Below are positions 10,759 to 20,572 of a DNA stretch of 64,000 nucleotides, piece by piece (positions within the stretch are counted from its first letter, which is position 1; each line of letters opens with the position of its first letter). A program made the translations under genes and the position numbers. This DNA is from Alisma plantago-aquatica (Eukaryota; Streptophyta; Magnoliopsida; Alismatales; Alismataceae), in contig OY856410.1 in the NCBI GenBank assembly GCA_963693085.1, positions 1,332,214,304 to 1,332,278,303 on the forward strand. Direction: 5' to 3'. A model generated the notes under the pieces. That model made no database searches. It worked only from the letters and a program-made list of their open reading frames with translations, and was not told the DNA's origin.

Positions 10759-12003
10759 TCAGATGTCTTTGACTGAGGTGGGAGGGGGGAGCTTGGTGAT
10801 GACCTCAATCTTGGCTTGGTCAACTTCAATGCCCTGGTTTCTTACCTTATGGCCTAGAACAATACCCTCCCTGACCATGAAGTGACACTTTTCCCAATTA
10901 ATGACTAAATGTGACTCGATGCATCTATCCAGAACAAGGAAGAGGTTTCCAAGGCAAGAAGTGAAACTATCTCCATAGACAGAGGAATCGTCAATGAACA
11001 CTTCCATTACCGTCTCAGTTAACCCTGAAAAAATGGCAGACATACATCTTTGAAAGGTGGGTGGTGCATTGCACAGGCCAAAGGGCATTCATCTAAAAGC
11101 GTATGTACCAAAAGGGCATATGAAGGTGGTCTTCTCTTGGTCTTCATGATGAATGGGAATCTGATAAAAACCTGAGTAGCCATCTAAATAGCAAAAGTAT
11201 TGTTGATGTGCTAAACATTTAAGAACTTGATCGAGGAAGGGAAGAGGGAAGTGGTCTTTCCTAGTTTCTTTGTTGAGTTTTCTGTAGTCAATGCACATCC
11301 TCCACCCTGTGACTGTACGGGTGGGGATGAGCTCATTCTTCTCATTCCTAACGACCGTGGTCCCACCCTTTTTGGGGACGACCTGGACCGGACTGACCCA
11401 AGGGGAGTCAGAGATGGGGTAGATGATTCCTGCAGTCAAAAGTTTAATCACTTCAAGACGGAAAACTTCCTTCATGTTTGGGTTGAGTTTCCTTTGTGGG
11501 TCTCGGGAAGGTTTACTATTTTCAATCATTGGGATTTTGTGGATGCAAATGGATTGATCTATCCCAACCAAATTTGTCATTTTGTACCCTAAGGCTGTTC
11601 TCCTTTTCCGAAGTTCTCCCATAAGCATGTTTTCCTGTTCAATGGTAAGGTCAGAATTGATAATAACATGGCATAATTGTTGTTCATCCAGAAACACATA
11701 TTTCAGACCTATGGGGAGAGCTTTCATTTCTGGTGCCTTTGGTGGTTCAGGTTGTTCTTCTATGGTGGAGATCATCCTAAGGTCTTCAGTCTCAGCACAT
11801 GGGATTTCCTCGAAGTTGTCCAAGTGAATCTTAAATTGATTTGTTGGTTCATTATCAAAATCACATTCGGAGGGGATGGTGAGAGCTGTGCATAGGGGGT
11901 CATCAACTAATTCCCATTCTTGCCTTAGTTGGTTTAATTCATCAATGCAATCAAGGAGGTAGACTTCTTCCTCAAGACTAGGTCCCTTCATGCTTTCAAA
12001 CAC
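10759..12003 (-). pseudogene. Athila-like reverse transcriptase
   Basis: Reverse transcriptase, two open blocks in one frame (11089-12003 and 10759-11088) separated by a single TGA at the AFR-MPFGLCNAP position, where relatives have a second Arg (CGA to TGA). Motifs in order: VQVVPKKGG, RMCIDYRKLNKETRKDHFPLPFLDQ, CYLDGYSGFYQIPI, MPFGLCNAPPTFQRCM, and the catalytic VFIDDSSVYG. The N-terminal 130 residues are the linker after protease. The sequence is typical of Athila and clearly distinct from the chromovirus RTs nearby. Confidence 0.92.
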
Positions 12004-12009
12004 CCTAAA

Positions 12010-12717
12010 CTATAGGTTTTGCTTCCCTAGTCTTAACAAAATGGTACCAGCCTCAACATCAATTAAGGCACGAGCAGTGGCTAAGAAGGGTCGTCCGAAA
12101 ATGAGGGGGTAGCGTAAATCTTCCTTGATATACATGATCACAAAATCATAAGGGACATATGCATCATTTCCAACTTTAACCCGAATGTCCTCTATGATTC
12201 CCATGGGTTTAGTTGTGGATGAGTCGGCCAATTGGATGGTCATAGCTGTGGGTAACATGTCATTGAATTCTAGTCTTTTGCAAAGACTATATGGCATGAT
12301 GGATATACTGGCTCCTAAATCTGCTAGGCCTTTCCTACAAGCATTGTCACCTAAGTAACATCCTATTCCAAAAGAACCTAGATTCTTCTGTTTTTTAGGC
12401 ATCTTACTTAGGATAATGTCGGAGGTAGTTCTAGTAAGTTTAACAGTCTCGTATTCTTTAGTAACATACTTCCTAGTCAAGAGAGATTTCATGTACTTGG
12501 ACCAGGCGGGCATGTCTGCCAAAGCATCAAGGAAGGGAATGTCAACATGTATTTTTTTCATAGATTCCCTAAATTTCATGAAACAGGCATCAAGTCTTGT
12601 TTGTTTGAGGCAGTCTAGATAGGGAGGTCGGGGTTTGTAAACTGGTCCTTCATCTTCCACTTGAGGGGTTTCGGGGACGGATGGTTTGGGTGTGACTTCG
12701 GGTTCGACAACTACCAT
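12010..12717 (-). pseudogene. Athila-like protease
   Basis: Aspartic protease region. The active site reads LADLGASISIMPYSL at about 12280-12325, with the catalytic Asp kept, followed by the KPMGIIEDIRVKV flap-side strand and the LIFGRPFLATARALIDVEAG core that is highly typical of Athila. The upstream part (residues 1-110) is a Pro/Lys-rich gag-protease linker that includes PRPPYLDCLKQ. One stop at 12007-12009 separates it from the RT frame and another at about 12760 from gag; all share one frame, consistent with a former single gag-pol reading frame. Confidence 0.9.
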
Positions 12718-13329
12718 GTCCTCATCCTCAAATTCTAGAGGTAGGTCTGAAGATTCTACTTAAGGGGGAGGGGTGTGCACTTTTCCTGAACGAGTAGAGA
12801 CTACCTTGAGTTGTTCAGGATGTTTGGGGTTGTTTTCAGGTTGTCCTGCAAAAGTCCTGACATGAGGTTTTTGTTGGGTAAACAAACGGGCTAACTGTGT
12901 GTTAGTTGCCTTTTGATGGGTTTGAATGGCCACGAGGGTTTGTTCTATGCTTGCCCAGTTGGGATGACTAGGGGGAAGAGGAGGGACGTCATTTTGAGGT
13001 GGTTGGGGAGGTTGAGGTTGGTTTGGATTTTGGGGTGGAAGGTTTAGGTTTTGGAATTGTTGGTAGTGTTGTCGATTTTGGTGATTTCCAAAATTTCTTT
13101 GATTGTTGTATGGGAATCCAGGTGGAGGTCGATTGTTACTTTGAGGATAGGGAGGCCTTTGTTGAAGTTGGGTAGAGTTCTCAGCACCTGAGGGATTCCC
13201 ATACTGAAAACCATGATGATTTCTAGATTGGTTGGGATTGTAGTAACCTTGGCCTGGTATTGTATTAATCGAATTGAGGTCTTCTGATTATTGACCTACT
13301 TCAGGTTGTGTGGGCATGTTGTAGAGGTA
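12718..13329 (-). pseudogene. Athila-like gag C-terminal region, Pro/Gln/Asn-rich
   Basis: Continuation of gag toward protease. In the minus strand the segment reads GYYNPNQSRNHHGFQYG, then Pro/Gln-rich repeats (RPPYPQSNNRPPPGF, YNNQRNFGNHQNR), then an amphipathic ASIEQTLVAIQTHQKATN helix and a SGKVHTPPPK linker ending in TAA near 12760. Athila gag proteins have this low-complexity section in place of a classical knuckle; I see no CCHC motif here. Confidence 0.78.
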
Positions 13330-14419
13330 TTAGTAGTGGAGGGTGGTATGGTCGTATCCTTGGCAGATACCATAAAGGGAATCCATGGCTTTTAGTTGTT
13401 GGGGTGACTCCCTAAGGGTGACTAAGGATGACTCTAACCGATCTTGTTTTAAGGTGATTAATTTTAGGCTTTCTGCTATGCTTTGGATATCATTATTAAC
13501 TTCTGCCTTGGCTACCTTAAGGATTACTCCAATCCCTCTTCTAGCCCTTGTTTCAGAAGCCCGTTTAACTACCTCCCATGCACTAGTTAAACTTTGATGC
13601 ATGAAATTTCCTCCAGATGAGGAATCAAGAAAAAATTTGGTATCATCATCAACACCACGATAGAAAATCTCTATGAGTTGGGCTTGAGAGATGTCATGGT
13701 GGGGGCACTTCCTAAGTAAATCCTTGAACCTTTTCCAGGCTTCACCTAAAGACTCTCCTGGGGACATAGAAAAATGAGTTATTTGACCCCTAAGTTCATA
13801 GGTGAGAGACGGGGGGGGGGTAGAATTTTTCAAGGAACTTGCTTTGTAAAACTTCCCATGTTGTGACATGTTCTTCACTCTCCATGGTGTTTTACCAGCT
13901 ACTAGCTTGGCCGGAGAGGGAATATTTGAACAACCTAAGTCGGATGGCATCTTCAGAGACACCTGGGAGTTTGTTCAAGGAACAAAGGTCAATGAACCTT
14001 TGAAGGTGATCTTGGCAACTTTCCCCATTGTTGCCCGAGAAAGGGTTGGCTTGCATCATGGTGATCCATTGTGTTCAGATTTCAAATTGTGGAGCAATAA
14101 TATCGGGGGGGGGGGGTATGACCAGATGTTGTGCATAGGCCGTTTTAGGAACAGAAAAGTCTTTTAATTGTTTTTGCCTTTCGACTTCCCTCCTATTGGC
14201 TTCTATGGTTTCTTGCTCGGCCCTAAAGGCTGCACGTAAAGCGGCTTCTCTTTCCGCTTGTTCGGTTTGGATGAGCTCTCTTTGAGCTGTAAGAGCTTGG
14301 TCGATCCTACGGGAGATCTAATCTTCATTCATTCTCGCAAGATTTTGACGATTTAGACGATGAAAAGTCCTTTCTATTTCTGGATCAAACGGTTGGAAAT
14401 CGTCGGTCGGGCGTCGCAT
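13330..14419 (-). pseudogene. Athila-like gag, N-terminal and capsid region (frameshifted)
   Basis: Gag capsid protein. The likely start is the ATG at 14419, which opens MRRPTDDFQPFDPEIERTF, stopped by TAG at 14318-14320. It then continues through a charged ERQKQLKDFSVP helix to a run of 12 G on the plus strand (14105-14116), where the frame is lost. The capsid core reads ITHFSMSPGESLGEAWKRF and KDLLRKCPHHDISQAQ, then IFYRGVDDDTKFFLDSSSGG. A second run of 10 G (13811-13820) lies at the Pro-rich PPPSLTYELR segment. The homopolymers are the likely sites of the frameshifts; the Met at 13962 is not the start. Confidence 0.82.
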
Positions 14420-14579
14420 GCACAATTAAACAGTTATTCGTGTACAGAAAAAACGTACTGCCGGAATGGAAACTCGAAAGAAAGAGGAGTACACTTCCAG
14501 AATGTTACTCGAAAGGCATGAAAAAAAAGAAAAAAAGTTTTTTCAAAATTGTTTTGGGGTTCGAGAAAACAATCCGTTG

Positions 14580-14597
14580 TCCCCGGCAACGGCGCCA
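14580..14597 (-). other. Primer-binding site, tRNA-Asp type
   Basis: The minus strand reads TGGCGCCGTTGCCGGGGA three bases inside the 5' LTR. This is the complement of the 3' end of plant tRNA-Asp including CCA, the primer generally used by Athila elements. The match appears complete over 18 nt from what I know of that tRNA. Confidence 0.9.
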
Positions 14598-14600
14598 AAT

Positions 14601-15408
14601 TGATAATCATCGTTTTGCAATATCAATCACTAAGATGGTTAATCCTAGAGTTTAAACCTTTTTTACTTCCGGTTTTAAGGGTCGATCCCATAGGACAACT
14701 ATTAGAGATTGTTCTTTAGAACCCAAAGATTGAAAAACTTTATTATTTGTTTTTTTGGTATTTTTCTTTTTATTGAAGCAGAAAGTAAAGTTCAGTTGGG
14801 GTTTTGTGTGATTACACTAATGCAAGAAGAAAAGTACTTAATAAGAATAAACATGCACAACACAATAATAAAAAGATTGTTAACACAAGCAAAACTATAT
14901 GAATGGAAGACTAAGAATTAAAGAAAATGAAGGATGCGGTGCTTAAATCAAGAGAAGGAAATCGAGGCTCGTAGGGGTTTTCACCACCTTATACTGAAAT
15001 CAGACTCTGCGGGAAAACGTAATGCCACTTTCACTGGTTAATTGCGCAGCCAAATAAACACCAAAATTGCCGCAAAATATATCTTTTTTGTAGCCAATAA
15101 AATTCTCTTTTCATTCCATACTTTATCTTGGAATTCCGCCTTTAGACGCAAAAGATATGGCTATTTTGGTGACGAGTATCTCAGGCACTGCGGGAATATT
15201 TGAAAGCCTCATATCTTCATCTTTTATTTTCTCGATTTAATTACTTAGATAATTCCTGAAAATTAAGAAAAATATTATAAGAATTCAGGAAAAGTATATC
15301 AAGAAGATAAAAGTGCTATTTATTTTTGAATTAGCTAAAATTAACAAAAAAAGTCCTAATTAATTATTCTAAATGAAGCAAAAATAAGAGATGAATATGC
15401 ATTCATCA
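14601..15408 (-). repeat. Athila-like 5' LTR (right copy, internally deleted)
   Basis: 808-bp copy of the 1,767-bp left LTR, with matching termini TGATAATC and TTCATCA. Relative to the left copy it lacks about 948 bp between CCACCTTA (left copy 6181-6188) and TACTGAAATC (left copy from 7137), plus a 13-bp difference near 5867. The junction shares a TA with both ends. An ORF at 14709-14921 duplicates one in the left LTR and is not a gene. Confidence 0.92.
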
Positions 15409-15413
15409 GTGGT
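15409..15413. repeat. Target-site duplication GTGGT (right copy)
   Basis: Second copy of the GTGGT flanking the Athila-like element; integrase coding of gypsy A resumes directly after it. Confidence 0.93.
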
Positions 15414-16100
15414 TGGTTTACCCAGAACAGCCAAAGGTCATGATTCCATTTGGGTAATAGTTGATAGATTGATAAAGACAACACATTTATTACCTATTAA
15501 AACAACCTATTATGCAGAGAGGCTGGCATAGTTATATGTAGTTGAGATAGTACGACTGCATGGGGTCCCAGTTACCATTGTTTCTGATAGAGGTCCCCAG
15601 TTTACGAGTCGTTTTTGGGAGCGACTTCATAAATCCTTAGGCACACAGTTAAGGTTTAGTATAACCTTTCATCCTCAGACTGATGGATAGTTAGAAAGGA
15701 CTATACAGACTTTGGAGGACTTGCTTAGAGCATGTGTCCTTAAGTTTATAGGAAGTTGGGATCTGCACCTAAGTTTGATAGAGTTTGTCTACAAAAATAG
15801 CTATCAGCATAGAATTGACATGACATCTTATGAAGCTTTATATGGTGGTCGTTGTAGATCTCCCCTATGTTGGTATGAAACTGGTGAATATCAACTTTGA
15901 GGTCCTGATCTTGTGCAGCAAACCACCAAAAAGATTAAAATAATACAACAACAATTAAAGACTGCACAGGATAGGTAGAAATCTTACGCTGATAAGCGTT
16001 GTAGACCTTTCGAATTCCAGGTTGGAGATAGAGTGTACCTCAAGGTTTCACCCTGAAAAGGAGTTCTTAGATTTGGAAGGAGAGGAAAGTTAGCTCCTAG
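15414..16100 (+). pseudogene. Gypsy A integrase, second part (catalytic core)
   Basis: Continuation of the interrupted integrase in the same frame as 5604-5785. Visible segments: GLPRTAKGHDSIWVIVDR, the second catalytic Asp in VTIVSDRGPQFTSRFWERL near 15570-15625, and the HPQTDG motif near 15670-15685. The catalytic Glu follows shortly (the LERTIQTLEDLLRACV helix). Stops at about 15529, 15688, 15898, 15976 and 16055 fall where relatives have Gln, Gln, Arg, Gln and Trp. The 15712-15900 block contains MTSYEALYGGRCRSPLCW. Confidence 0.9.
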
Positions 16101-16440
16101 GTTTTTGGGGCCTTATCCAATCATTGAACGGGTTGGAAAGGTAGCTTATAAGCTAGAGTTACCACCAGAGTTACAAAAGTTACACCCAGTGCTCCACATT
16201 TCCATGCTAAGGAAATGTCATCCTGATACAGAATCAATTCTGCAACCTATGGAAGTAGAATTGAACGAGGATATATCTTATGTAGAAGGACCTGTGTCAA
16301 TCCTTGACAAAAGAATTAAAAAGTTGAAAAAGAAAGACATAAGTCTTGTAAAAGTCCTCTGGAATCACTGTGGCATTGAAGAAGCTATGTGGGAAGTAGA
16401 GGAAGAGATGAGGAGGAAATACCCTCCTCTTTTCTCTTAA
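16101..16440 (+). pseudogene. Gypsy A integrase tail with chromodomain-like end
   Basis: C-terminal part of pol, open over 111 residues (16105-16440, TAA). It begins with the GPF/Y-type LGPYPIIERVGKVAYKLELP module and HPVLHISMLRKCHPD. It ends with ILDKRIKKLKKKDISLVKVL and a CGIEEAMWEVEEEMRRKYP segment, the chromodomain-like tail of Tekay/Del chromoviruses thought to guide integration to marked chromatin. Its open frame is longer than expected given the many stops upstream. Confidence 0.88.
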
Positions 16441-16454
16441 TATGTTTTGTAGAT

Positions 16455-16472
16455 GATTTCGGGGATGAAATC
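16455..16472 (+). other. Pre-PPT hairpin of gypsy A
   Basis: GATTTC and GAAATC flank the purine-rich GGGGAT; the stem is perfect over 6 bp and can extend by a G-U pair. It ends 20 nt before the 3' LTR. C, E, F and the Athila-like element have equivalents. Confidence 0.6.
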
Positions 16473-16477
16473 CTTGT

Positions 16478-16492
16478 AAGGGGTGGATAATT
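16478..16492 (+). other. Gypsy A polypurine tract
   Basis: AAGGGGTGGATAATT directly before the TGTAACATCC start of the 3' LTR; the purine-rich stretch would prime plus-strand synthesis. Confidence 0.75.
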
Positions 16493-17380
16493 TGTAACAT
16501 CCCTGACCTGGGTTATAAACTAACCCTAGGTGTTTTGCCTAATAAAGATGATTAGATGCTTGCTTGTATTTCTTGAAAAGTAATTAAGACTTTTAAGGAA
16601 CTTATATTTCATTTTCAGTCCTTTTTGAATAATGTTGAAACATTGTTTTGTTGATAATGGACTAAAGTGCAAATTACCCTAGTAGAGGGGTTAACTTGCA
16701 AATTACACATGATAAGACGTTCCTCTGATGTTGAGACATCATGAGGATGAATATAATGTAGTGGTATGGATTCCACAAGCTTGAGCACCAAGATATAGCT
16801 TGTAGAGTAATCCTTGTGCATTAAAACATAGTTTTGGTGTAATGCGGAATTTACCCAAAACATAGGGTTCTACATGCAAAATAACACCTCTTGAGGGTCT
16901 CTCATGTTTTTTGGCATCAAGTAGAGCAAAGGAAATGAGAGGGGTGCCTCATTTGAATTATCTTTGAAGAGAGAGAATTTGGACTTTGAAATAATCAAAA
17001 TTTAAGTACAAACGGCTCTTTAATATAACTTAATGCAAAAGGGAAATATATTAATTATGGAGCCCTTCAACCAAAAGTTGGAGGATGTGTTTGCAAAAGT
17101 TTGGAAAATCTTGTGCCATGATTGGGCACCAAAAATATAACTTTTTTGAATGGAAGCTACTCACATTAATATCACATGGAGTATTATCCAACTAAAGGAT
17201 GGATATTAATATACATCTCTTTAAGGTGTTTAAGTTTCTTTCCCATTAATCTTAGGATAATGGAGAGGTTGTCAAGAAAATAGAAAGTGGCCACGTAGCC
17301 AAGGAATGGAGAAAGCTTTGGTGGAATTAGTTGGAATTAAAAGAAGATAACTCTCTATTATCTATTTGCCTTGAAAACCC

Positions 17381-17400
17381 ATATATATATATATATATAT
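17381..17400 (+). promoter_or_regulatory. (AT)n tract, candidate TATA region of LTR A
   Basis: Ten AT units followed by CTTTTCCAAC. It is the strongest TATA-like sequence in the LTR and lies about 0.9 kb from the LTR start. The promoter role is inferred from position only. Confidence 0.4.
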
Positions 17401-17894
17401 CTTTTCCAACAGCACAAAGGATCGTTTCCCTTAGTTTCTTTCCTTATCACCTTGCTTTGGCCGACCAAGGAAGAGCTCTGGACCAGAGGAAGGACGACTA
17501 AACCATCTTGGTAAGTCTTGATCATCTCCTACCTTGAATTCATGGTGGAAACCATAAAACAAGGTTAGATTCATGGTTTTCTTCACACGATTTCCTTTTC
17601 TAGCCACCTTGTCCATCCAAAGATTGAAGAACGAACCTTGGACAACTACTGGAGCCCAATACACCATTAAAGTTGTGGAGCTTGGAGCTCTAGATTAGTT
17701 CTAGAGGCGGGTTTTATAACTCTAACCCTTAAGCATTAGTATTGCACTCTTATCTATAAGAATCCTTAGTTTCTTTTCTTCCTTTGATACTTTTGTGAGT
17801 ACTTGCTATAATTTCTTTGAAGAACAGCTCCTGTTCTTGGTTGAACAGAGGTAGATGAAGGTGACAACATCCTAGACAAATATCTAAAAAGAAC

Positions 17895-18720
17895 CTTAGC
17901 AAACGGTTTGGTTTGTTGCTCAAATGGTTTCCTAAATCGTTTGGGAGCAAACGGTTTCAAATCATTTGATTGCAAACAGTTTTATCCAAACCACATAGGA
18001 GCAAATGGACCAAGACCGTTTGGTGGTGTTGACCAAGAGTTGACCATTTGGAGGTCATCCAAACGATCCCAAGACTGTTTGGGGTCAGGTCATGACCAAA
18101 GTGGAGGATGGTTCAATGAGTTCAAATCAATTAGACTCACATTGAATTATGTTGAAGGGTCATCGATTCCAAACCCTAATCTAATTGATTCAAGGCCTAA
18201 TTGATGATCAATTGAGGGTCAAATCAGTTGAAGGTTGACCTAATTAACTCAATTGAATGATGGTGATAGGTCCAATTGATGATTGATTACATGTATTGAA
18301 TCGTTGAGGAGATCAACATTGGAAACCATAATTCAATTTTAGGTGTTGGGACCATACTTGGTCCATGCAGTTTTGAGGTGGTTTGGACCAAACGGTCTCA
18401 AGACCGTTTGGGACCAAATGATCCCAAACCGTTTAGGTTCATGCAGTTTCCAAATTGGTTGAGTGCATGCAGTTTCAAAACCGGTTGAAGTCATGCGGTT
18501 TCAAAAGTCAAACTTGGCAAACGGTCTTCACCCCAACTTTAGCAAACGGTCTTGGAGGTCCACTATACCAAATGGTATCAAGGGTAGAAAAAGACCGCAT
18601 GAAGGTCCAAACGGTCTTAGACCGTTTGGAGGTTAAGTATGCGAGCCCGTTTGAGGTCTAAGTTAGCCAAGATCGTTTGGTTCCTTAAGGGCCAAGATCG
18701 TTTGGTGGATGTTTAACCTA
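17895..18720. repeat. AACGG/CCGTT palindrome cluster in LTR A
   Basis: At least eleven AACGG or CCGTT cores, mostly within CAAACGGT or ACCGTTTG, plus many degenerate copies. Two perfect inverted pairs are CCAAACGGTCT/AGACCGTTTGG at 18388-18411 and TCCAAACGGTCT/AGACCGTTTGGA at 18606-18630. They could be transcription-factor sites (AACGG is the MYB core of plant mitosis-specific elements) or RNA hairpins. Confidence 0.75.
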
Positions 18721-19530
18721 AACCCCATGGGTACTTAAAGTGGTTAAAGGACAAAGTTATTAGTTAATTAATATATGATGTAATCAAAGGTGATCAAGGT
18801 GCTTGTACCTTAATGGGATAGTGTGATTGAAACCCATGGAGTAATTAAGCTCTAATGACTACAATGGTAATGATATAAACCATGAAGTCAATTCTCTTTC
18901 TTGATTAAGTTACTTAACCTAATCAAGGCTGAAGTAAACATCATCCTATAGAGGATGAGATCCCTGGACAACTATTATGGCAGAGACACGAGATGTCCTA
19001 CATGTTGTTCCTCACATTGACTGAGGAGGATGAGGTCATAGGAATCTGTCTCTTCTGATGACCTATGTATGGTACCGATTGCGATTTTGTAATGGTCGGT
19101 TGGAGTATGAGCGGTATACCTCATCTCCTCAGGGCATAAGTATGTTTGTAAAGTGTAATCAGCCGTGTAGCATATTTTCATAGGTTGAGCTATGAGAAAC
19201 AATGATTGATGATACATTGTTTATAATGTCCTAGTTTGATAATTAGTATACATGTTCTTCATATTCCTAATTGATTAAATGACTTGTTACTCAATCAAGT
19301 TATAATTGAAATGATTGCATAAAGAATACTTCTCTACTTAGCTTATTTAATGAATTGCCTGCTATTGAATAATCATAATATTACTTCTCAGTGTTATTCC
19401 ATTAATTGCAATAACAATGCTTCTGGCGAAGAGTTATAACTCTCGCTGGGACAATTTTCAATTGTCTCATCCCTATGGGATTCAACTTTTTAGGTAGACG
19501 CCGAGTTATAAGGAACCCTTTAGTGAGTGA

Positions 19531-19559
19531 ATAACAACAACAACAACAGCAACAACAAG
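19531..19559 (+). repeat. AAC trinucleotide microsatellite
   Basis: ATAACAACAACAACAACAGC run with a few interruptions, inside LTR A. Confidence 0.85.
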
Positions 19560-19946
19560 GACAACAATGATCCTCAGGTGGAGACACTGACTGTCAAGTC
19601 TTGTATATAGAGAGTCCTATGTGTCATCTCTGTACTCTCAGGTCCTAGGAGCCAGTAGATGGTTTGATATAGATATGATATTTTGTCTTAATGCCTCGAG
19701 ATTTTTGTATACTGCTTATGTATAGTTTAACAGGGTAGTTGATGCTTGTGACTCTCAAAGATGAGATAATACATAGATGTACTGATGAATCAGCTTGTAA
19801 ATAACTTACCTTGTTTCTTTATGAAAGAGTTTAAAGTTTCTGGATCTTTTTTACAAAATTTTTAATTTTTAATGATTTCAGTAATTCCATTGCTAATTAA
19901 TCGCTTCCACATCGTTAATAACACTTTGTCCAAACAGGGTATCACA

Positions 19947-20572
19947 CTTTTGCTACTAATCGTGCTTTGAACCTTGTTGCAGTATTTTTAGGACTAGCTT
20001 TCTTCCATTTAAATGCCTATTTGCCGCCAATTTTTTTTCAAGAACAATTTTAACAGGAAACCATTCTTTTTTAAGAGACTCCATCTCTTCCTTTATATTT
20101 GCAGCCCATATAGTTGTATTTGCAGTAGGCACATCTTGAGCGTAACTAGTTGATTCACCAAAAATAATTTTTTTATTCTGAAGCAGCCAAGGTATATACA
20201 ACAACATAATGTGAATACCTTTTAGATGTTTTGGTCTCTCTTCTTTCTCTTTCAATAACAATGATATATGGGTGTTCTTAAGGAGTGACATCTTCATCAT
20301 CATCTTTATTTTCTATTATAGAAACATGAAGTGTCATGTTGTGTGCACTAACTTGAACCTCTACCTTCTTGGTGGAATTTTGGGAAGGACCTATACCAAA
20401 AGAAACAACACCAACCTATGTTTCCAAAAATATATTTGATTCATCAAATGTGATGTTTCTTTTAGTTATGAATTTCAATGAGTTTGTCTTAGTAAACTAG
20501 AATCTAAATCCATTTACACCATCAACATATCCCCAAAAATGCAATTTCTTGCTCTAGGATCATGGTTTCTAT
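19947..20572 (-). pseudogene. Ty1/copia fragment H (post-integrase to start of RT)
   Basis: Minus-strand copia pol remnant. Reading leftwards: DPRARNCIFWGYVDGVNGFRF (the usual CIFLGY...GYRLW region, stop at a Trp position), then ITKRNITFDESNIF (the RDVTFNE-type motif). A linker follows, then WAANIKEEMESLKKEW (start of the RT domain) and, after a frameshift, TRFKARLVAK. The coding breaks exactly at 19947, where LTR A ends, just before the Gly of the usual KARLVAKG motif. Neither end is the element's own, so it appears to be host sequence for A, and perhaps B. Confidence 0.8.

Larger units (their letters stand above)
5786..15408 (-). mobile_element. Athila-like Ty3/gypsy element inserted in gypsy A integrase
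   Basis: A 9,623-bp LTR retrotransposon in minus orientation. It is bounded by TGATAATC on the left and TTCATCA on the right, with a perfect GTGGT target duplication. Reading leftwards it has: right (5') LTR, primer site matching tRNA-Asp, gag, protease, RT, RNase H, integrase, a 1.2 kb non-coding 3' region, polypurine tract and left (3') LTR. The RT motif FGLCNAP...FIDDSSVYG and the gag segment GESLGEAWKRFKDLLRKCPHH are typical of Athila. No env-like ORF is recognisable after integrase. The right LTR has lost about 0.95 kb. Confidence 0.93.
2540..19946 (+). mobile_element. Gypsy A: Tekay/Del-like chromovirus, 5' part missing, split by Athila
   Basis: Ty3/gypsy element read on the plus strand: gag, protease, RT, RNase H, integrase, chromodomain-like C-terminus, polypurine tract, 3' LTR. 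The order PR-RT-RH-INT and the end motif LVKVLWNHCGIEEAMWEVEE place it near Tekay/Del. Bases 5786-15408 are a separate inserted element. From the knuckle at 3144 to the terminal stop at 16440 the coding frame stays the same once that insert and one target duplication are subtracted. The 5' LTR, primer site and gag N-terminus are absent here; they may lie left of the LINE. Confidence 0.85.
16493..19946 (+). repeat. Gypsy A 3' LTR
   Basis: 3,454-bp LTR from TGTAACATCC to GGGTATCACA, termini typical of Tekay/Del LTRs. It holds an (AT)n tract at 17381-17400 that may serve as a TATA box, a cluster of AACGG/CCGTT palindromes at 17895-18720, and an AAC-rich microsatellite at 19531-19559. Small ORFs inside (such as 17908-18204) only reflect the repeat motif. 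No host gene is seen. The other LTR is not in the window, so neither boundary could be checked against a partner copy or a target duplication. Confidence 0.82.

Noticed and set aside
14580..14597. Part of a tRNA-Asp gene
   Set aside because: Only the last 18 nt match and they sit at the primer-site position next to the LTR; no cloverleaf upstream.
19956..20303. 115-aa minus-strand ORF as a possible host gene
   Set aside because: The frame mixes copia RT start motifs with shifted sequence and belongs to fragment H.
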